Below, in pieces: positions 32,956 to 40,547 of a stretch of DNA of 64,000 nt. The number at the start of each line of letters is the position of its first letter. Within the stretch, counting starts at the first letter, position 1. Position numbers and translations under genes: made by a program. The notes under the pieces are model-generated. The model did not search any database, was not told where the DNA came from, and saw nothing but the letters and a program-made list of their open reading frames with translations. The DNA comes from Butyricicoccus sp. OM04-18BH (GTDB lineage Bacteria > Bacillota > Clostridia > Oscillospirales > Butyricicoccaceae): assembly GCF_003481705.1 (NCBI RefSeq), contig NZ_QULN01000004.1, forward strand, positions 62,001 to 126,000. Reading direction: 5' to 3'.

Positions 32956-32985
32956 AGGCTTCCCGAAACGGGGAGCCTCTTTTGT
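32954..32985 (+). terminator. Terminator after R3
   Basis: AGGCTTCCCG-AAA-CGGGGAGCCT hairpin and CTTTT; nearly the same as the hairpin before R3. Confidence 0.85.
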
Positions 32986-33028
32986 GTTTTCTCAGAAAAA
33001 TGAGTGTATCATGAGAGCTGCCGGAAAA

Positions 33029-33320
33029 TCAGCCGGACAATTCCCGTATCTCCTCCTGAATGAGCTTTCCGGCGGCCCCGGCAAGCTGATCCATCCGCTG
33101 AATGCGGATGAGATCGTGACCGTAGATCGTCCGCGCATCGGGGGCACCGGCGCTTTCGCCCATAAAGACGGCGGCGACCCGTATGCCGCGCTGCCGCAGC
33201 GCCCGCACCTCCTCCGCCGTGTCCGCAACGCCTGCCGCGCCGTCATAGCTGCGGCTGAGGGGGCTTTGACCGGTGGGGAGGATGCGGCGGCTGTCCGCGT
33301 GACCCTGCCGGGCGGATACG
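33029..33320 (-). pseudogene. C-terminal fragment of a von Willebrand factor A-type protein (NorD/CobT-like)
   Basis: The minus-strand frame reads SRRILPTGQSPLSRSYDGAA, GVADTAEEVRALRQRGIRVA, YGHDLIRIQRMDQLAGAAGK, LIQEEIRELSG stop. This looks like the last strand-helix units of a vWA domain in a large cobaltochelatase/NorD-like protein. Nothing upstream continues it: at about 33320 it abuts a glycosidase fragment in the opposite direction. A remnant, not a gene. Confidence 0.55.
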
Positions 33321-33339
33321 GCGTCCGGCTGCTGCTGCA

Positions 33340-33789
33340 CCTGTATGCAGTTGCGGATATACCCGGTCAGGGCGCGATCGACGGCAACGTTTATGCTTTC
33401 ATGAAGCGCGTCAGCCCCTATTACTTCAACGGTGACTTCTATCCCCATCCGACCATGTGCTATGTAGAGCACTGCAATCATATCACCTTTACCGGTATCA
33501 CCATGAAGAACTCTCTGGCTGTACGCTGACCTCGACCTCCGCCGCGCTCAAGATCGGCACCGAGGGCACCGGTGATTTCGAAAACGTTATCGTTGACAAC
33601 TGCATCATTTCCGGCTGCGAGAGCAACCATATCGAGGACGTCGTGTTCGACCGCGTACAGGTCACGCTGCGCCGCAAGAGCAAGTGGGAGCGCGGTCTGT
33701 ACGACCTGCGCCCGGGCCACGATCAGGGCATCGAGAAGATCACCTCTCCCGGCTTCCTCATGCGCCGCGCGGCAGCCGTTCCTGCATGA
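33340..33789 (+). pseudogene. Degraded GH28-like (polygalacturonase, right-handed beta-helix) gene
   Basis: Pieces of a beta-helix glycosidase lie in two frames: YYFNGDFYPHPTMCYVEHC and NHITFTGITMKNS, a frame change near 33515, then TSTSAALKIGTEGTGDFENV, IVDNCIISGC, NHIEDVVFDRVQVTLRRKS and WERGLYDLRPGHDQGIEK. The TSTSAALKIGTEG and NCxIS repeats are typical of GH28. Large internal pieces are missing. The tail fuses into a fragment of the dispersed repeat (R5). Confidence 0.65.
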
Positions 33790-33836
33790 AAATAAACTTT
33801 ATCGACAGACTGGAACCGCCCTTCCGGGCGGTTTCC
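33787..33836 (+). repeat. Repeat fragment R5 plus terminator
   Basis: ATGAAAATAAACTTTATCGA then CAGAC matches the 3' end of R2, without the rest of the element. It is followed by a GGAACCGCCC/GGGCGGTTTCC hairpin (33812-33836), again a terminator-like stem directly after the element's end. Confidence 0.6.
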
Positions 33837-33942
33837 CCGCCTGTAAATTCAAAATTCCGCCATAAAACTGTGATTTTCATCATTTTTCACCAAAACGACC
33901 AAAAACACGGCATGAATTTCATTATTTTCAACGCAATATTCC

Positions 33943-33973
33943 TTGTGACGCGGCACGGAAAATATGGTATAAT
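33943..33973 (+). promoter_or_regulatory. Promoter of the first Spo0A-C protein gene
   Basis: -35 TTGTGA (33943-33948), 19-bp spacer, extended -10 TGG-TATAAT (33965-33973). The long spacer is offset by the TGn extension. Confidence 0.5.
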
Positions 33974-34020
33974 ATACAATATAAATAATGAATTTTTATG
34001 CACTTTCAGGAGGTGTAACT

Positions 34021-34500
34021 ATGGATAAGGACATGAATAAGGACGATTTTATGAACGATCTGTACGATTACCTCTGGATGCCGGAGGAGGAGCAGGGAGC
34101 GCTGTACCTGCATCAGAATATCCTGTTCGGCCGCGCGGCTGACGAGGAGAAAATTGCCTGCGCAACCCTTCCGTATCTGTTCCGGCTCGGCATCACGCCG
34201 CAGATGCGCGGTTATGAAATTTTATGCCGCGCCGTTATTCTGTACCTCCTTGACGGCATTCAGAATTCGACCCACCTTACCCTGCTCCTGACGATCGCTG
34301 TTGAGCGCGGCACCTCGCTTGCTTCTGTGGAGCGCGCCTGCGCCGCTGCGATCAGATATGCGTGGAACGAAGGGTATATGTCCGCAGACGATGAGGGTCC
34401 CGATGCCCTCGCATTCCGCGAAATGCCGACGGTGACACAGTTTATCGACCGTCTTGCAGCGGCTGTCCGGAGCAAGCTCGGCGACGAAATCAAGCTCTAA
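34021..34500 (+). CDS. Stand-alone Spo0A C-terminal-domain protein (diverged)
   Basis: 159 residues from ATG 34021 behind AGGAGGTG. After an acidic N-terminal tail (MDKDMNKDDFMNDLYDYLWM) the rest aligns with the DNA-binding domain of Spo0A: LPYLFRLGITPQMRGYEILC, RAVILYLLD, VERGTSLASVERACAAAIRY. There is no receiver domain. The recognition-helix segment (ASVERACAAAIRYAW) differs from the canonical SRVERAIRHAIEVAW, so its DNA target or activity may differ. The nearest paralogues in the window are at 34691 and 48758. Confidence 0.8.
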   Translation: MDKDMNKDDFMNDLYDYLWMPEEEQGALYLHQNILFGRAADEEKIACATLPYLFRLGITPQMRGYEILCRAVILYLLDGIQNSTHLTLLLTIAVERGTSLASVERACAAAIRYAWNEGYMSADDEGPDALAFREMPTVTQFIDRLAAAVRSKLGDEIKL

Positions 34501-34602
34501 ACGGGCCGTTCATCAGGTATTGCCGCGAAAACTGCGCTTTATCAGCAGGTAAAATCCGTCCGCTGCTCGCGCTGTCCCCATATCTCGGCATCGTTTTCAT
34601 TT

Positions 34603-34631
34603 CGCAGCTGCTTTTCGGCAGCTGCTTTTTT
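34603..34631 (+). terminator. Terminator of the first Spo0A-C gene
   Basis: CAGCTGC-TTTTCG-GCAGCTG hairpin (34605-34624) followed by six T. Confidence 0.8.
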
Positions 34632-34690
34632 ATGCAGAAAAGCTGCCGTTTGTACGTAAAAACGGATGTTATTTTCCCCTTTTTGGGCGC

Positions 34691-35128
34691 TCAAAGACCG
34701 ATTTCCGTGCCGTACACGAGCCGGATCATATCCGCAAACGCGGTGATGCAGCCCTTGTTTGTCGGCTTGCGGCGGAATGTTAGAAGCACCGTGCACGGGT
34801 CACCCTTTATGCCGCGCAGGCCGCCGTTGTTCCATGCCGCAGCGATTGCATGGCGAATCGCGCGCTCCACCGCGCTGACCGTTGTACCATGCTCCAGAGC
34901 AATCCGGGGGTAAATCGTTTTGGTTATCTCCCGCATCTCCGACGGATTGAGTAAAAACTCGACCACCGCACTGCGCAGATAGCTGTACCCCGTAACGTGC
35001 GGCGGGATACCAAGCTGGTAAAGATATGGCGTCAAGCGAAATTCAATCTCCCGTGCGAGAGAAGAGTGTTCTTTTTCGACAGATTCCGCTTTTTTCACAA
35101 CAACTTCATCATCCATCATCAACATCAT
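34691..35128 (-). CDS. Stand-alone Spo0A C-terminal-domain protein
   Basis: 145 residues from ATG 35128, seven bases after GGAGGT; a longer frame upstream lacks a ribosome binding site. After ~40 residues comes an almost complete Spo0A DNA-binding domain: RLTPYLYQLGIPPHVTGYSY, LRSAVVEFLL, TKTIYPRIALEHGTTVSAVE, RAIRHAIAAAWNNGGLRGIK and KPTNKGCITAFADMIRLVYG. The RAIRHAI recognition helix is conserved, so it should bind 0A-box DNA; with no receiver domain it cannot be controlled by phosphorylation. 0A-like boxes occur in its upstream region. Confidence 0.88.
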   Translation of the reverse strand: MMLMMDDEVVVKKAESVEKEHSSLAREIEFRLTPYLYQLGIPPHVTGYSYLRSAVVEFLLNPSEMREITKTIYPRIALEHGTTVSAVERAIRHAIAAAWNNGGLRGIKGDPCTVLLTFRRKPTNKGCITAFADMIRLVYGTEIGL

Positions 35129-35235
35129 AACCACGACCTCCGATAAACAATTCTCTTGAATATGGTATGCAGGAAGAAAATTTCCTTCTTTGATTCCCAT
35201 TATATCATGAGAAAAAACAGGAAAAAAGAAGAAAA

Positions 35236-35572
35236 ATTCGATGAGTTATCCATAATCTTACTGCTGTGTCGAAAATCGAGGCGCTGAACAGCAGGTTGCA
35301 CAAACGGACGCGGAAAATCTCTCTTTTCGCGTCAGGATTCCGTTAATCGGAAGAATTCAAGGCCGTCTGTGAATGCGCCGCAGGAAGCCCCGGCCGCCCT
35401 CCGGCCTAACGGCAGCTTAACCTGTTTTTCACACTGCGTGTCAATATTGTGCGAGAATACTTCAAATTGCTGTAAAAAACGTCGAATGGCACGCTGTACG
35501 GTTTAAACTGCTCTGCTTTCTGAAATTTTATATAAAATGTACAAATTCGACATGAAACGACAGAATACGACA
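35236..35572. promoter_or_regulatory. Cluster of 0A-box-like sites upstream of a Spo0A-C gene
   Basis: No gene is seen in 35129-35580. TGTCGAA, the known Spo0A box, is at 35267-35273 and its complement TTCGACA at 35546-35552; near matches are CGTCGAA (35480-35486), AACGACA (35556-35562) and TACGACA (35566-35572). The last three on one strand are spaced exactly 10 bp, one helical turn. A GACGCG...CGCGTC hairpin lies near 35308-35334. Confidence 0.45.
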
Positions 35573-35582
35573 TCACCGGACC

Positions 35583-35869
35583 GATAAAAGCTCCGGCCCT
35601 GTCGCCTTGACAAAGCCGGAGCGTATGCTATAATATAGACAAAGGGACGCTGTTACCGCAGTCAGACCCATTTTAAGTCAAATTTTTTTAGTCATTGACC
35701 GTTTGGGTACCAGCCGAGCGGTCAATGCGCTTTTATACAGAAAATGTACAGCAAAATCACTGCACATACTAAAAGCCGAAAAGCCTTTTTCCGCACATGC
35801 GCCACCTCCTTCCTGCCACGAACCATGGGAAAGGAAAAGAGGGTCTGACCGCCAAAAGTAACAGCGTCC
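35583..35869 (-). ncRNA. Predicted toxin-type mRNA of cassette A
   Basis: Minus-strand transcript from -35 TTGACA (35900-35905), 18-bp spacer, -10 TATAAT (35876-35881), predicted start near 35869. It holds a CCATG-GUU-CGUGG hairpin (35816-35828), AGGAGGT (35804-35810), a 24-codon hydrophobic frame, a GACCG/CGGTC hairpin right at the stop codon, and ends in a GCTCCGGC/GCCGGAGC terminator with TTTTAT (35583-35622). Confidence 0.6.
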
Positions 35870-35931
35870 GTCAATATTATATCATGCGCAGTCGAAATCT
35901 GTCAACGAGCCGCCATTCGGGGCGGTTTTTT
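35607..35931 (+). ncRNA. Predicted antisense RNA of cassette A
   Basis: Promoter TTGACA (35607-35612), 16-bp spacer, TATAAT (35629-35634), predicted start near 35641, terminator CCGCC/GGCGG plus six T (35910-35931). The RNA covers the whole toxin-type message in antisense. Its 5' end GGACGCTGTTAC can pair with GTAACAGCGTCC near its 3' end. Confidence 0.6.
35722..35796 (-). CDS. Candidate 24-residue hydrophobic toxin-like peptide
   Basis: GTG 35796 to TGA 35722, seven bases after AGGAGGT. The product begins MRKKAFRLL, continues with a membrane-spanning stretch VCAVILLYIFCI and ends KAH: basic N-terminus, one helix, short charged tail, as in Fst/Ldr/TxpA-type type I toxins (resemblance in form, not a recognised family). 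An ATG one base further upstream in another frame (35798) gives only nine codons. No sequence homology can be claimed. Confidence 0.45.
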   Translation of the reverse strand: MRKKAFRLLVCAVILLYIFCIKAH

Positions 35932-36180
35932 GCTGTTTTCGGCCAAATTTTTGTCTCACAGTGCGCCTGTCGAGACGCTTCATGACCATCCTGCGGCTTC
36001 ACGATACGCAGGCCTCGCTCGCCCTCCGCGCCGCCGCTCGAGCCTGCGGCACAGGTCAGAGTGATAAAATATGTAACGAAACAGAATGACAGGAACACAT
36101 CGGATTATCCGCAGTGCTGCGTAGCAAAACGCACCATCGCCCGTAAAACGGATGATCTAACAAACCCGCCGCAGCCATCT

Positions 36181-36208
36181 TTTTCACCGGAAAAATTTAT
36201 GTTATAAT
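36181..36208 (+). promoter_or_regulatory. Promoter of the sugar-sensing operon at 36243
   Basis: -35 TTTTCA (36181-36186), 16-bp spacer, -10 TATAAT (36203-36208). The -10 overlaps an in-frame ATG at 36207, which rules that ATG out as the start of the following gene. Confidence 0.5.
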
Positions 36209-36242
36209 GGTGTCAGCTACTAAAAGGAAAGGCGGGATACCG

Positions 36243-37187
36243 TTGCGCACAAGACCAATCCTTGCGGCAGCGGCGCTGCTGCTGGCGGCCGGACTTGCCG
36301 CTGTGACACATGGGGTTGTATCGCAGGCAGACGAGCCGCTCCGCATCGGTACGACGTACATGACGATGAACAACCCGTTTTACAGCGTCATCGATGAAGA
36401 ACTGCGGCTGGTGATCGAAAGCCGCGGCGATATTCTGCTGACGCGCGATCCGGCGCTCGATCAGGAGCGGCAGAACGAAGAAATCCGGGATCTGCTGCAT
36501 GAAGATATCGACCTGCTGGTGCTTAATCCGGTGGACTATCGCGAGATCGAGCCTGCACTCCGCGAGGCGCAGAAGGCAGGTGTGCCGGTCGTGGTCATCG
36601 ACTCGCAGGTCAGCAATCCGGATTTGGTCGCGTGCACGATCGCGTCCGACAACTACGGTGCGGGTGTGCTCTGCGCGGAGCACTTGATGAATACGTGCGA
36701 TTCCGCGAAGGTCGTGCTGATCGAGCACGCTTCCACCAAGTCCGGCACGGATCGTATACAGGGCTTCTGCGATACGCTGGCGTCGCATCCGAATTTTCAG
36801 ATCATCGGCCGGGCGGACAGTGCCGGTCAGCTTGAGGTCGCCATGCCGCAGATGGACCGGCTGCTCGAGCAGGGCATCGTGCCGGACGCGGTGATGTGCC
36901 TCAACGACCCGAGTGCGCTCGGCGCGATGGCGGCGCTGCAGGAGCACGGTCTGCTGGAAAAAACGACGGTCTACGGCGTGGATGGTGCGCCCGAGGCGAA
37001 AAGCATGATCGGTGAGGGCGCTATGACGGCTACGGCGGCACAGTCGCCTATTCGGCTGGGCCAGATCACCGCGCAAACGGTGTACGCGATCCTGAACGGC
37101 GAGGACTACGAAAAAGAGATTACGGTTCCGGTCGAGCTGGTAACGAAGGACAATGTAAACGGCTACGACATGGACGGCTGGCAGTAG
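36243..37187 (+). CDS. LacI-type periplasmic sugar-binding protein (sensor partner)
   Basis: 314 residues from TTG 36243, behind AGGAAAGGCGGG; the upstream ATG lies in the promoter. N-terminus RTRPILAAAALLLAAGLAAV is a signal or anchor. The rest is a type I periplasmic-binding fold: RIGTTYMTMNNPFYSVIDEE, DLLVLNPVDYREIEPALREA, VPVVVIDSQVS, CTIASDNYGAGVLCAEHLM, VYGVDGAPEAK. It resembles ribose/galactose-binding proteins. No permease or ATPase gene is near; a histidine kinase follows 11 bp later, so it probably presents sugar to that kinase (inference). Confidence 0.87.
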   Translation: MRTRPILAAAALLLAAGLAAVTHGVVSQADEPLRIGTTYMTMNNPFYSVIDEELRLVIESRGDILLTRDPALDQERQNEEIRDLLHEDIDLLVLNPVDYREIEPALREAQKAGVPVVVIDSQVSNPDLVACTIASDNYGAGVLCAEHLMNTCDSAKVVLIEHASTKSGTDRIQGFCDTLASHPNFQIIGRADSAGQLEVAMPQMDRLLEQGIVPDAVMCLNDPSALGAMAALQEHGLLEKTTVYGVDGAPEAKSMIGEGAMTATAAQSPIRLGQITAQTVYAILNGEDYEKEITVPVELVTKDNVNGYDMDGWQ

Positions 37188-37198
37188 GAGGGAACGGT

Positions 37199-38491
37199 AT
37201 GGCACAGAGTTTGCAGTTTTTCCGCCGCATCATGCTGCTGCTGAACGTGACCGTGGGCGCATTCCTTGTGTGGGTGTTCGGCATGACGCCGGTACTGGCG
37301 GCGCGGCAGTCGGACGGCGTGACGTTCGCACAGAATTTGAGCGCGCTGCCGGCCAAACCGTGGACGCTGGCCATCGCCGTGCTCGGCATGGCGGCGCTCA
37401 TTCTGGCCGGTGTGCTGCGCCGGCGCGGGCAGAATTTCATCGGATGGATCGAGCCTCTGTTTGCATTATGCGTGATTTTCGCGCTGCATCTGGCCTACAA
37501 CGGCCTGCTGCTGTATGTGGTCGTGGATCTGATCGACGGCCTGCACGGCAGAACGCGCCGCAGATTTCTCGGCGCGATGACCGCGCTGTTCCTGCTGACC
37601 GGACTGGGTGCATTGCAGGGCGCGCTGCATGTGGTGCCCTTCTCGGAATATCTGCTGTATTTTGACATGCACACGAGGCAGCTTTTGCAGAGCGTAGTGG
37701 ATCTGCTGGGTGCGCTGCACCTGATTTTATTCGTGGTGTACATGGTGGTGCTCATCGGGCAGCGGACCGAGGAAAACTCGGCGATACGCCGCCTGAACGG
37801 CGAACTCGAGCAGGCGAACGACCGGCTCTCTGTCATGAACGAGCAGCTGAAAGCCTACGCTGCCGAGAGCGAACGCATGGCGGAAACGCGCGAACGCAAC
37901 CGTCTGGCACGGGAAATCCATGACACGCTCGGTCACGCGCTGACCGGCATCACCGCCGGTGCAGACGCCTGTATACAGATGCTCGAGATTTCGCCCGAGA
38001 TGGCGAAAAAGCAGATGGAACGCATCGCGTCCACCGCGCGCGAGGGCATGAACGAGGTGCGGCGTTCGGTGCGGGCACTGCGGCCGGACGCGCTCGAGCG
38101 CATGCAGCTGACCGACGCTGTCGCGAAGCTTTGCACCGAAATGCAGACGACCTCGCAGGCGGAGATCACGCTCGATTTGCAGACCGAGGATCTGCGCCTG
38201 TCGCCGGACGAGGAGGACGCGGTATACCGCATCGTGCAGGAGAGCATCACGAACGCCATCCGGCACGGACATGCGACGGCGGTGCGCGTGCGCATCGCGG
38301 CGGAGGAGCGCCGCCTCGGCATAACGGTAACGGACAACGGCTGCGGCTGCACGAAGATCGAGCCGGGCTTTGGTCTGCGGCATATGCGTGAGCGGCTGCG
38401 GCTGCTGAATGGTACATTAAAGGTAAAGAGCGAAAAAGGATTCGAACTGCACGCGGAAATTCCGCTGCGATGGGGTGATGTATATGATTAA
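37199..38491 (+). CDS. NarL-type sensor histidine kinase
   Basis: 430 residues. About six transmembrane helices in the first ~215 residues (FRRIMLLLNVTVGAFLVWVF, LAIAVLGMAALILAGVL, ...), a coiled linker (RLNGELEQANDRLSVMNEQL), then HisKA_3 with the phospho-acceptor His in RNRLAREIHDTLGHALTGIT and a HATPase with DAVYRIVQESITNAIRHGHA and VTDNGCGC. Overlaps the response-regulator gene. Signal probably delivered by the upstream binding protein. Confidence 0.93.
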   Translation: MAQSLQFFRRIMLLLNVTVGAFLVWVFGMTPVLAARQSDGVTFAQNLSALPAKPWTLAIAVLGMAALILAGVLRRRGQNFIGWIEPLFALCVIFALHLAYNGLLLYVVVDLIDGLHGRTRRRFLGAMTALFLLTGLGALQGALHVVPFSEYLLYFDMHTRQLLQSVVDLLGALHLILFVVYMVVLIGQRTEENSAIRRLNGELEQANDRLSVMNEQLKAYAAESERMAETRERNRLAREIHDTLGHALTGITAGADACIQMLEISPEMAKKQMERIASTAREGMNEVRRSVRALRPDALERMQLTDAVAKLCTEMQTTSQAEITLDLQTEDLRLSPDEEDAVYRIVQESITNAIRHGHATAVRVRIAAEERRLGITVTDNGCGCTKIEPGFGLRHMRERLRLLNGTLKVKSEKGFELHAEIPLRWGDVYD

Positions 38492-39161
38492 AGTGCTGCT
38501 TGCGGACGATCAGGAGCTGATCCGGGAAAGTCTGGGCTTTGTTCTGGGGGCGCAGGGCGATATTGCGGTAGTCGGCATGGCGAAAAACGGCCGTGAGGCC
38601 ATCGAGCTGGTACGGAGCGAAAAGCCGGATGTCGTGCTGATGGATATTCGCATGCCCGAGGTAGACGGCGTAGAGTGCACGCGCCTTATCAAGTCGGCGT
38701 ACCCGAATATCAAGGTCATTGTGCTGACGACGTTCGACGATGACGAGTATGTGTTCAACGCCCTGCGGTTCGGCGCGTCGGGCTATCTGCTCAAGGGCGT
38801 TTCGGTGGCCGATCTGACAAACGCGGTGCGCGAGGTCGTGCGCGGCGGCTCGATCATCGCGCCCGATGTGGCGAGCAAGGCTTTAGAGATGTTCGCGCGC
38901 ATGGCGAAGGGCAACCTTACCATCGGCGTAGACGAAAAGCAGACCGAGGAGTTACAGGACAACGAATGGCGCATCATCCGCGAGGTCGGCGCAGGCCTGT
39001 CGAATAAGGAGATCGCGGCGGCGCTCTGTCTGTCCGAGGGTACGGTGCGTAATTATCTGAGCAGCATTCTCAGCAAGCTCGAGCTGCGTGACCGCACGCA
39101 GCTCGCCATCTGGGCGGTACAGACCGGCGTAGCCGGGCGGCCGTTCGGAGGTCCGCAGTGA
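38484..39161 (+). CDS. NarL/FixJ-family response regulator
   Basis: 225 residues from ATG 38484 (GGGGTGAT seven bases upstream), overlapping the kinase stop by 8 bp. Receiver domain with LLADDQELIRESLGFVLG, acceptor Asp in PDVVLMDIRMPEVDG and Lys in GYLLKGVSVAD; LuxR-type helix-turn-helix EVGAGLSNKEIAAALCLSEG, TVRNYLSSILSKLELRDRTQ. DNA-binding output for the upstream kinase. Confidence 0.94.
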   Translation: MIKVLLADDQELIRESLGFVLGAQGDIAVVGMAKNGREAIELVRSEKPDVVLMDIRMPEVDGVECTRLIKSAYPNIKVIVLTTFDDDEYVFNALRFGASGYLLKGVSVADLTNAVREVVRGGSIIAPDVASKALEMFARMAKGNLTIGVDEKQTEELQDNEWRIIREVGAGLSNKEIAAALCLSEGTVRNYLSSILSKLELRDRTQLAIWAVQTGVAGRPFGGPQ

Positions 39162-40462
39162 AGCGGCTGGCAAAGCGCCTGACGGCGGCCGTGCTGCTCG
39201 CGGCGATGTGCCTGACAGCGACGGTGTACAGTCGGACAAAGCCGGTCGAGCTGCGGCTCGGCTTTATGGCAGGCAGCTACTGGGATGCGCCGAGCGGGAA
39301 CTGCTATGCCGTCATTGACGCAGCCATCGAGCGGTTCGAGCGGGAGCACCCGAACGTGCATGTCACCTACACGAGCGGTATCCTCAAACGGGATTACTCG
39401 GAATGGCTCATCGATCAGTATCTGCTCGGCAGTGAACCGGATGTATTTCTCGTGCTGCCGGAGGATTTCGGTACGCTGTGCGAACTCGGCGCACTGGCGC
39501 CTCTGGACGGCTGTCTCGCACAGGATAAAGAGGTCTCCGACACGGATTTCTATCCGGCTGCGCTGCAAAGCGGTGCGGAGAACGGCGTGCAGTACGCACT
39601 GCCGTATGAGTGCGTGCCGACGCTGATGTGCATCAACAAGAGCCTGCTCGAGAGCGAGGGCATTACCGTGCCGTCCGGCGACTGGACATGGGAGGATTTT
39701 TACAACATCTGCGCCAGGGTTACGCGCGACACGGACGGTGACGGCGAAATCGATCAGTTTGGTTGCTGCGGCTATACGTGGCAGGATGCGCTGACTGCGA
39801 ACGGTGCATCGCTGTTCACCGAGGACGGCGGCAGCTGCTTGATCTCCGAGCCGAAGGCGGTGCAGGCGGTGGCGTTTGCGCAGCGGCTCGGCAAGCTCAC
39901 CGCGGAGACCGCGCCCTCGGCACGGGACTTCGACGAGGGAAAAGTGGCATTCCGGCCGTTCCTGTTCTCGGATTACCGGACCTATCAGCCGTATCCGTGG
40001 CGCATCAAGCGCTACTCGGATTTCTCGTGGGACTGCATTCCCATGCCGCACGGCCCGGCAGGCGGCAACAGCTCGGAGCTGAGCACCGTGCTCGCAGGAA
40101 TCAGCAGCCGTTCGGCGAACATGACGCTCGCATGGCAGTTTTTGCGCGAGCTGACCGCCAACGCGGATAATCAGTCCATGCTGTTCACAGACTCGCACAG
40201 CGTGTCCGCGCTGCGGAGCGTGACCGACTCGGACGAGACCCGCCGGACCCTCCGGCAGGACACGCCCGGCGAGAGCCGGAACGGCGTGGAAATGCTGTCG
40301 GACGTGATGGAGCAGGCGGTAGCGGCACCGCGCTTCCGCAATTATGATCAGGCACTCCTGCTGACCGAAGGACTGGTGCAGACCGCGATGGAGGACGAGC
40401 ATAATCTGTCTTTGCAGCTCCAGCGCGTCCAGCACGAAGTGCAGGAATATTTACAGGAATAA
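39158..40462 (+). CDS. Extracellular solute-binding protein (family 1, sugar type)
   Basis: 434 residues from GTG 39158, overlapping the response-regulator stop (GTGA). Signal peptide MKRLAKRLTAAVLLAAMCLT; binding-protein fold with LRLGFMAGSYWDAPSGNCYA, FEREHPNVHVTYTSGI, DVFLVLPEDFGTLCELGAL, WTWEDFYNICARVTRDTDGD and a GISSRSANMTLAWQFLREL C-terminal lobe. No membrane components of an ABC transporter are encoded here, so like the protein at 36243 it may act in sensing. Confidence 0.88.
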   Translation: MKRLAKRLTAAVLLAAMCLTATVYSRTKPVELRLGFMAGSYWDAPSGNCYAVIDAAIERFEREHPNVHVTYTSGILKRDYSEWLIDQYLLGSEPDVFLVLPEDFGTLCELGALAPLDGCLAQDKEVSDTDFYPAALQSGAENGVQYALPYECVPTLMCINKSLLESEGITVPSGDWTWEDFYNICARVTRDTDGDGEIDQFGCCGYTWQDALTANGASLFTEDGGSCLISEPKAVQAVAFAQRLGKLTAETAPSARDFDEGKVAFRPFLFSDYRTYQPYPWRIKRYSDFSWDCIPMPHGPAGGNSSELSTVLAGISSRSANMTLAWQFLRELTANADNQSMLFTDSHSVSALRSVTDSDETRRTLRQDTPGESRNGVEMLSDVMEQAVAAPRFRNYDQALLLTEGLVQTAMEDEHNLSLQLQRVQHEVQEYLQE

Positions 40463-40488
40463 TACACGAATTTACAGGCGCCTGGCGC

Positions 40489-40528
40489 TCTGTTTGTGTG
40501 ATACGCACAGACGGGGCGCTTTTTCTTT
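40489..40528 (+). terminator. Terminator of the sugar-sensing operon
   Basis: GCGC...GTTTGTG stem pairing with CGCACAGAC...GGGGCGC, followed by TTTTTC (about 40489-40528). Confidence 0.75.
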
Positions 40529-40547
40529 GCGTATTTTGATAGCCGGC

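Larger units (their letters stand above)
35583..35931. repeat. Convergent antisense cassette, copy A (whole unit)
   Basis: A ~340-bp unit repeated at 59003-59361. It has an inward-facing promoter and an outward terminator at each end, so two fully overlapping transcripts are predicted. Both transcripts begin with nearly the same bases (GGACGCTGTTAC ... CAGACCC), since the ends are inverted copies. Divergence between copies is concentrated in loops, while promoters, terminators and stems are kept. Confidence 0.8.

Noticed and set aside
35797..35985. 62-codon plus-strand frame in the antisense cassette, with a similar frame in copy B
   Set aside because: No ribosome binding site, and differences between the copies do not keep amino acids better than bases; the structure of the RNAs and the minus-strand peptide explain the conservation better.
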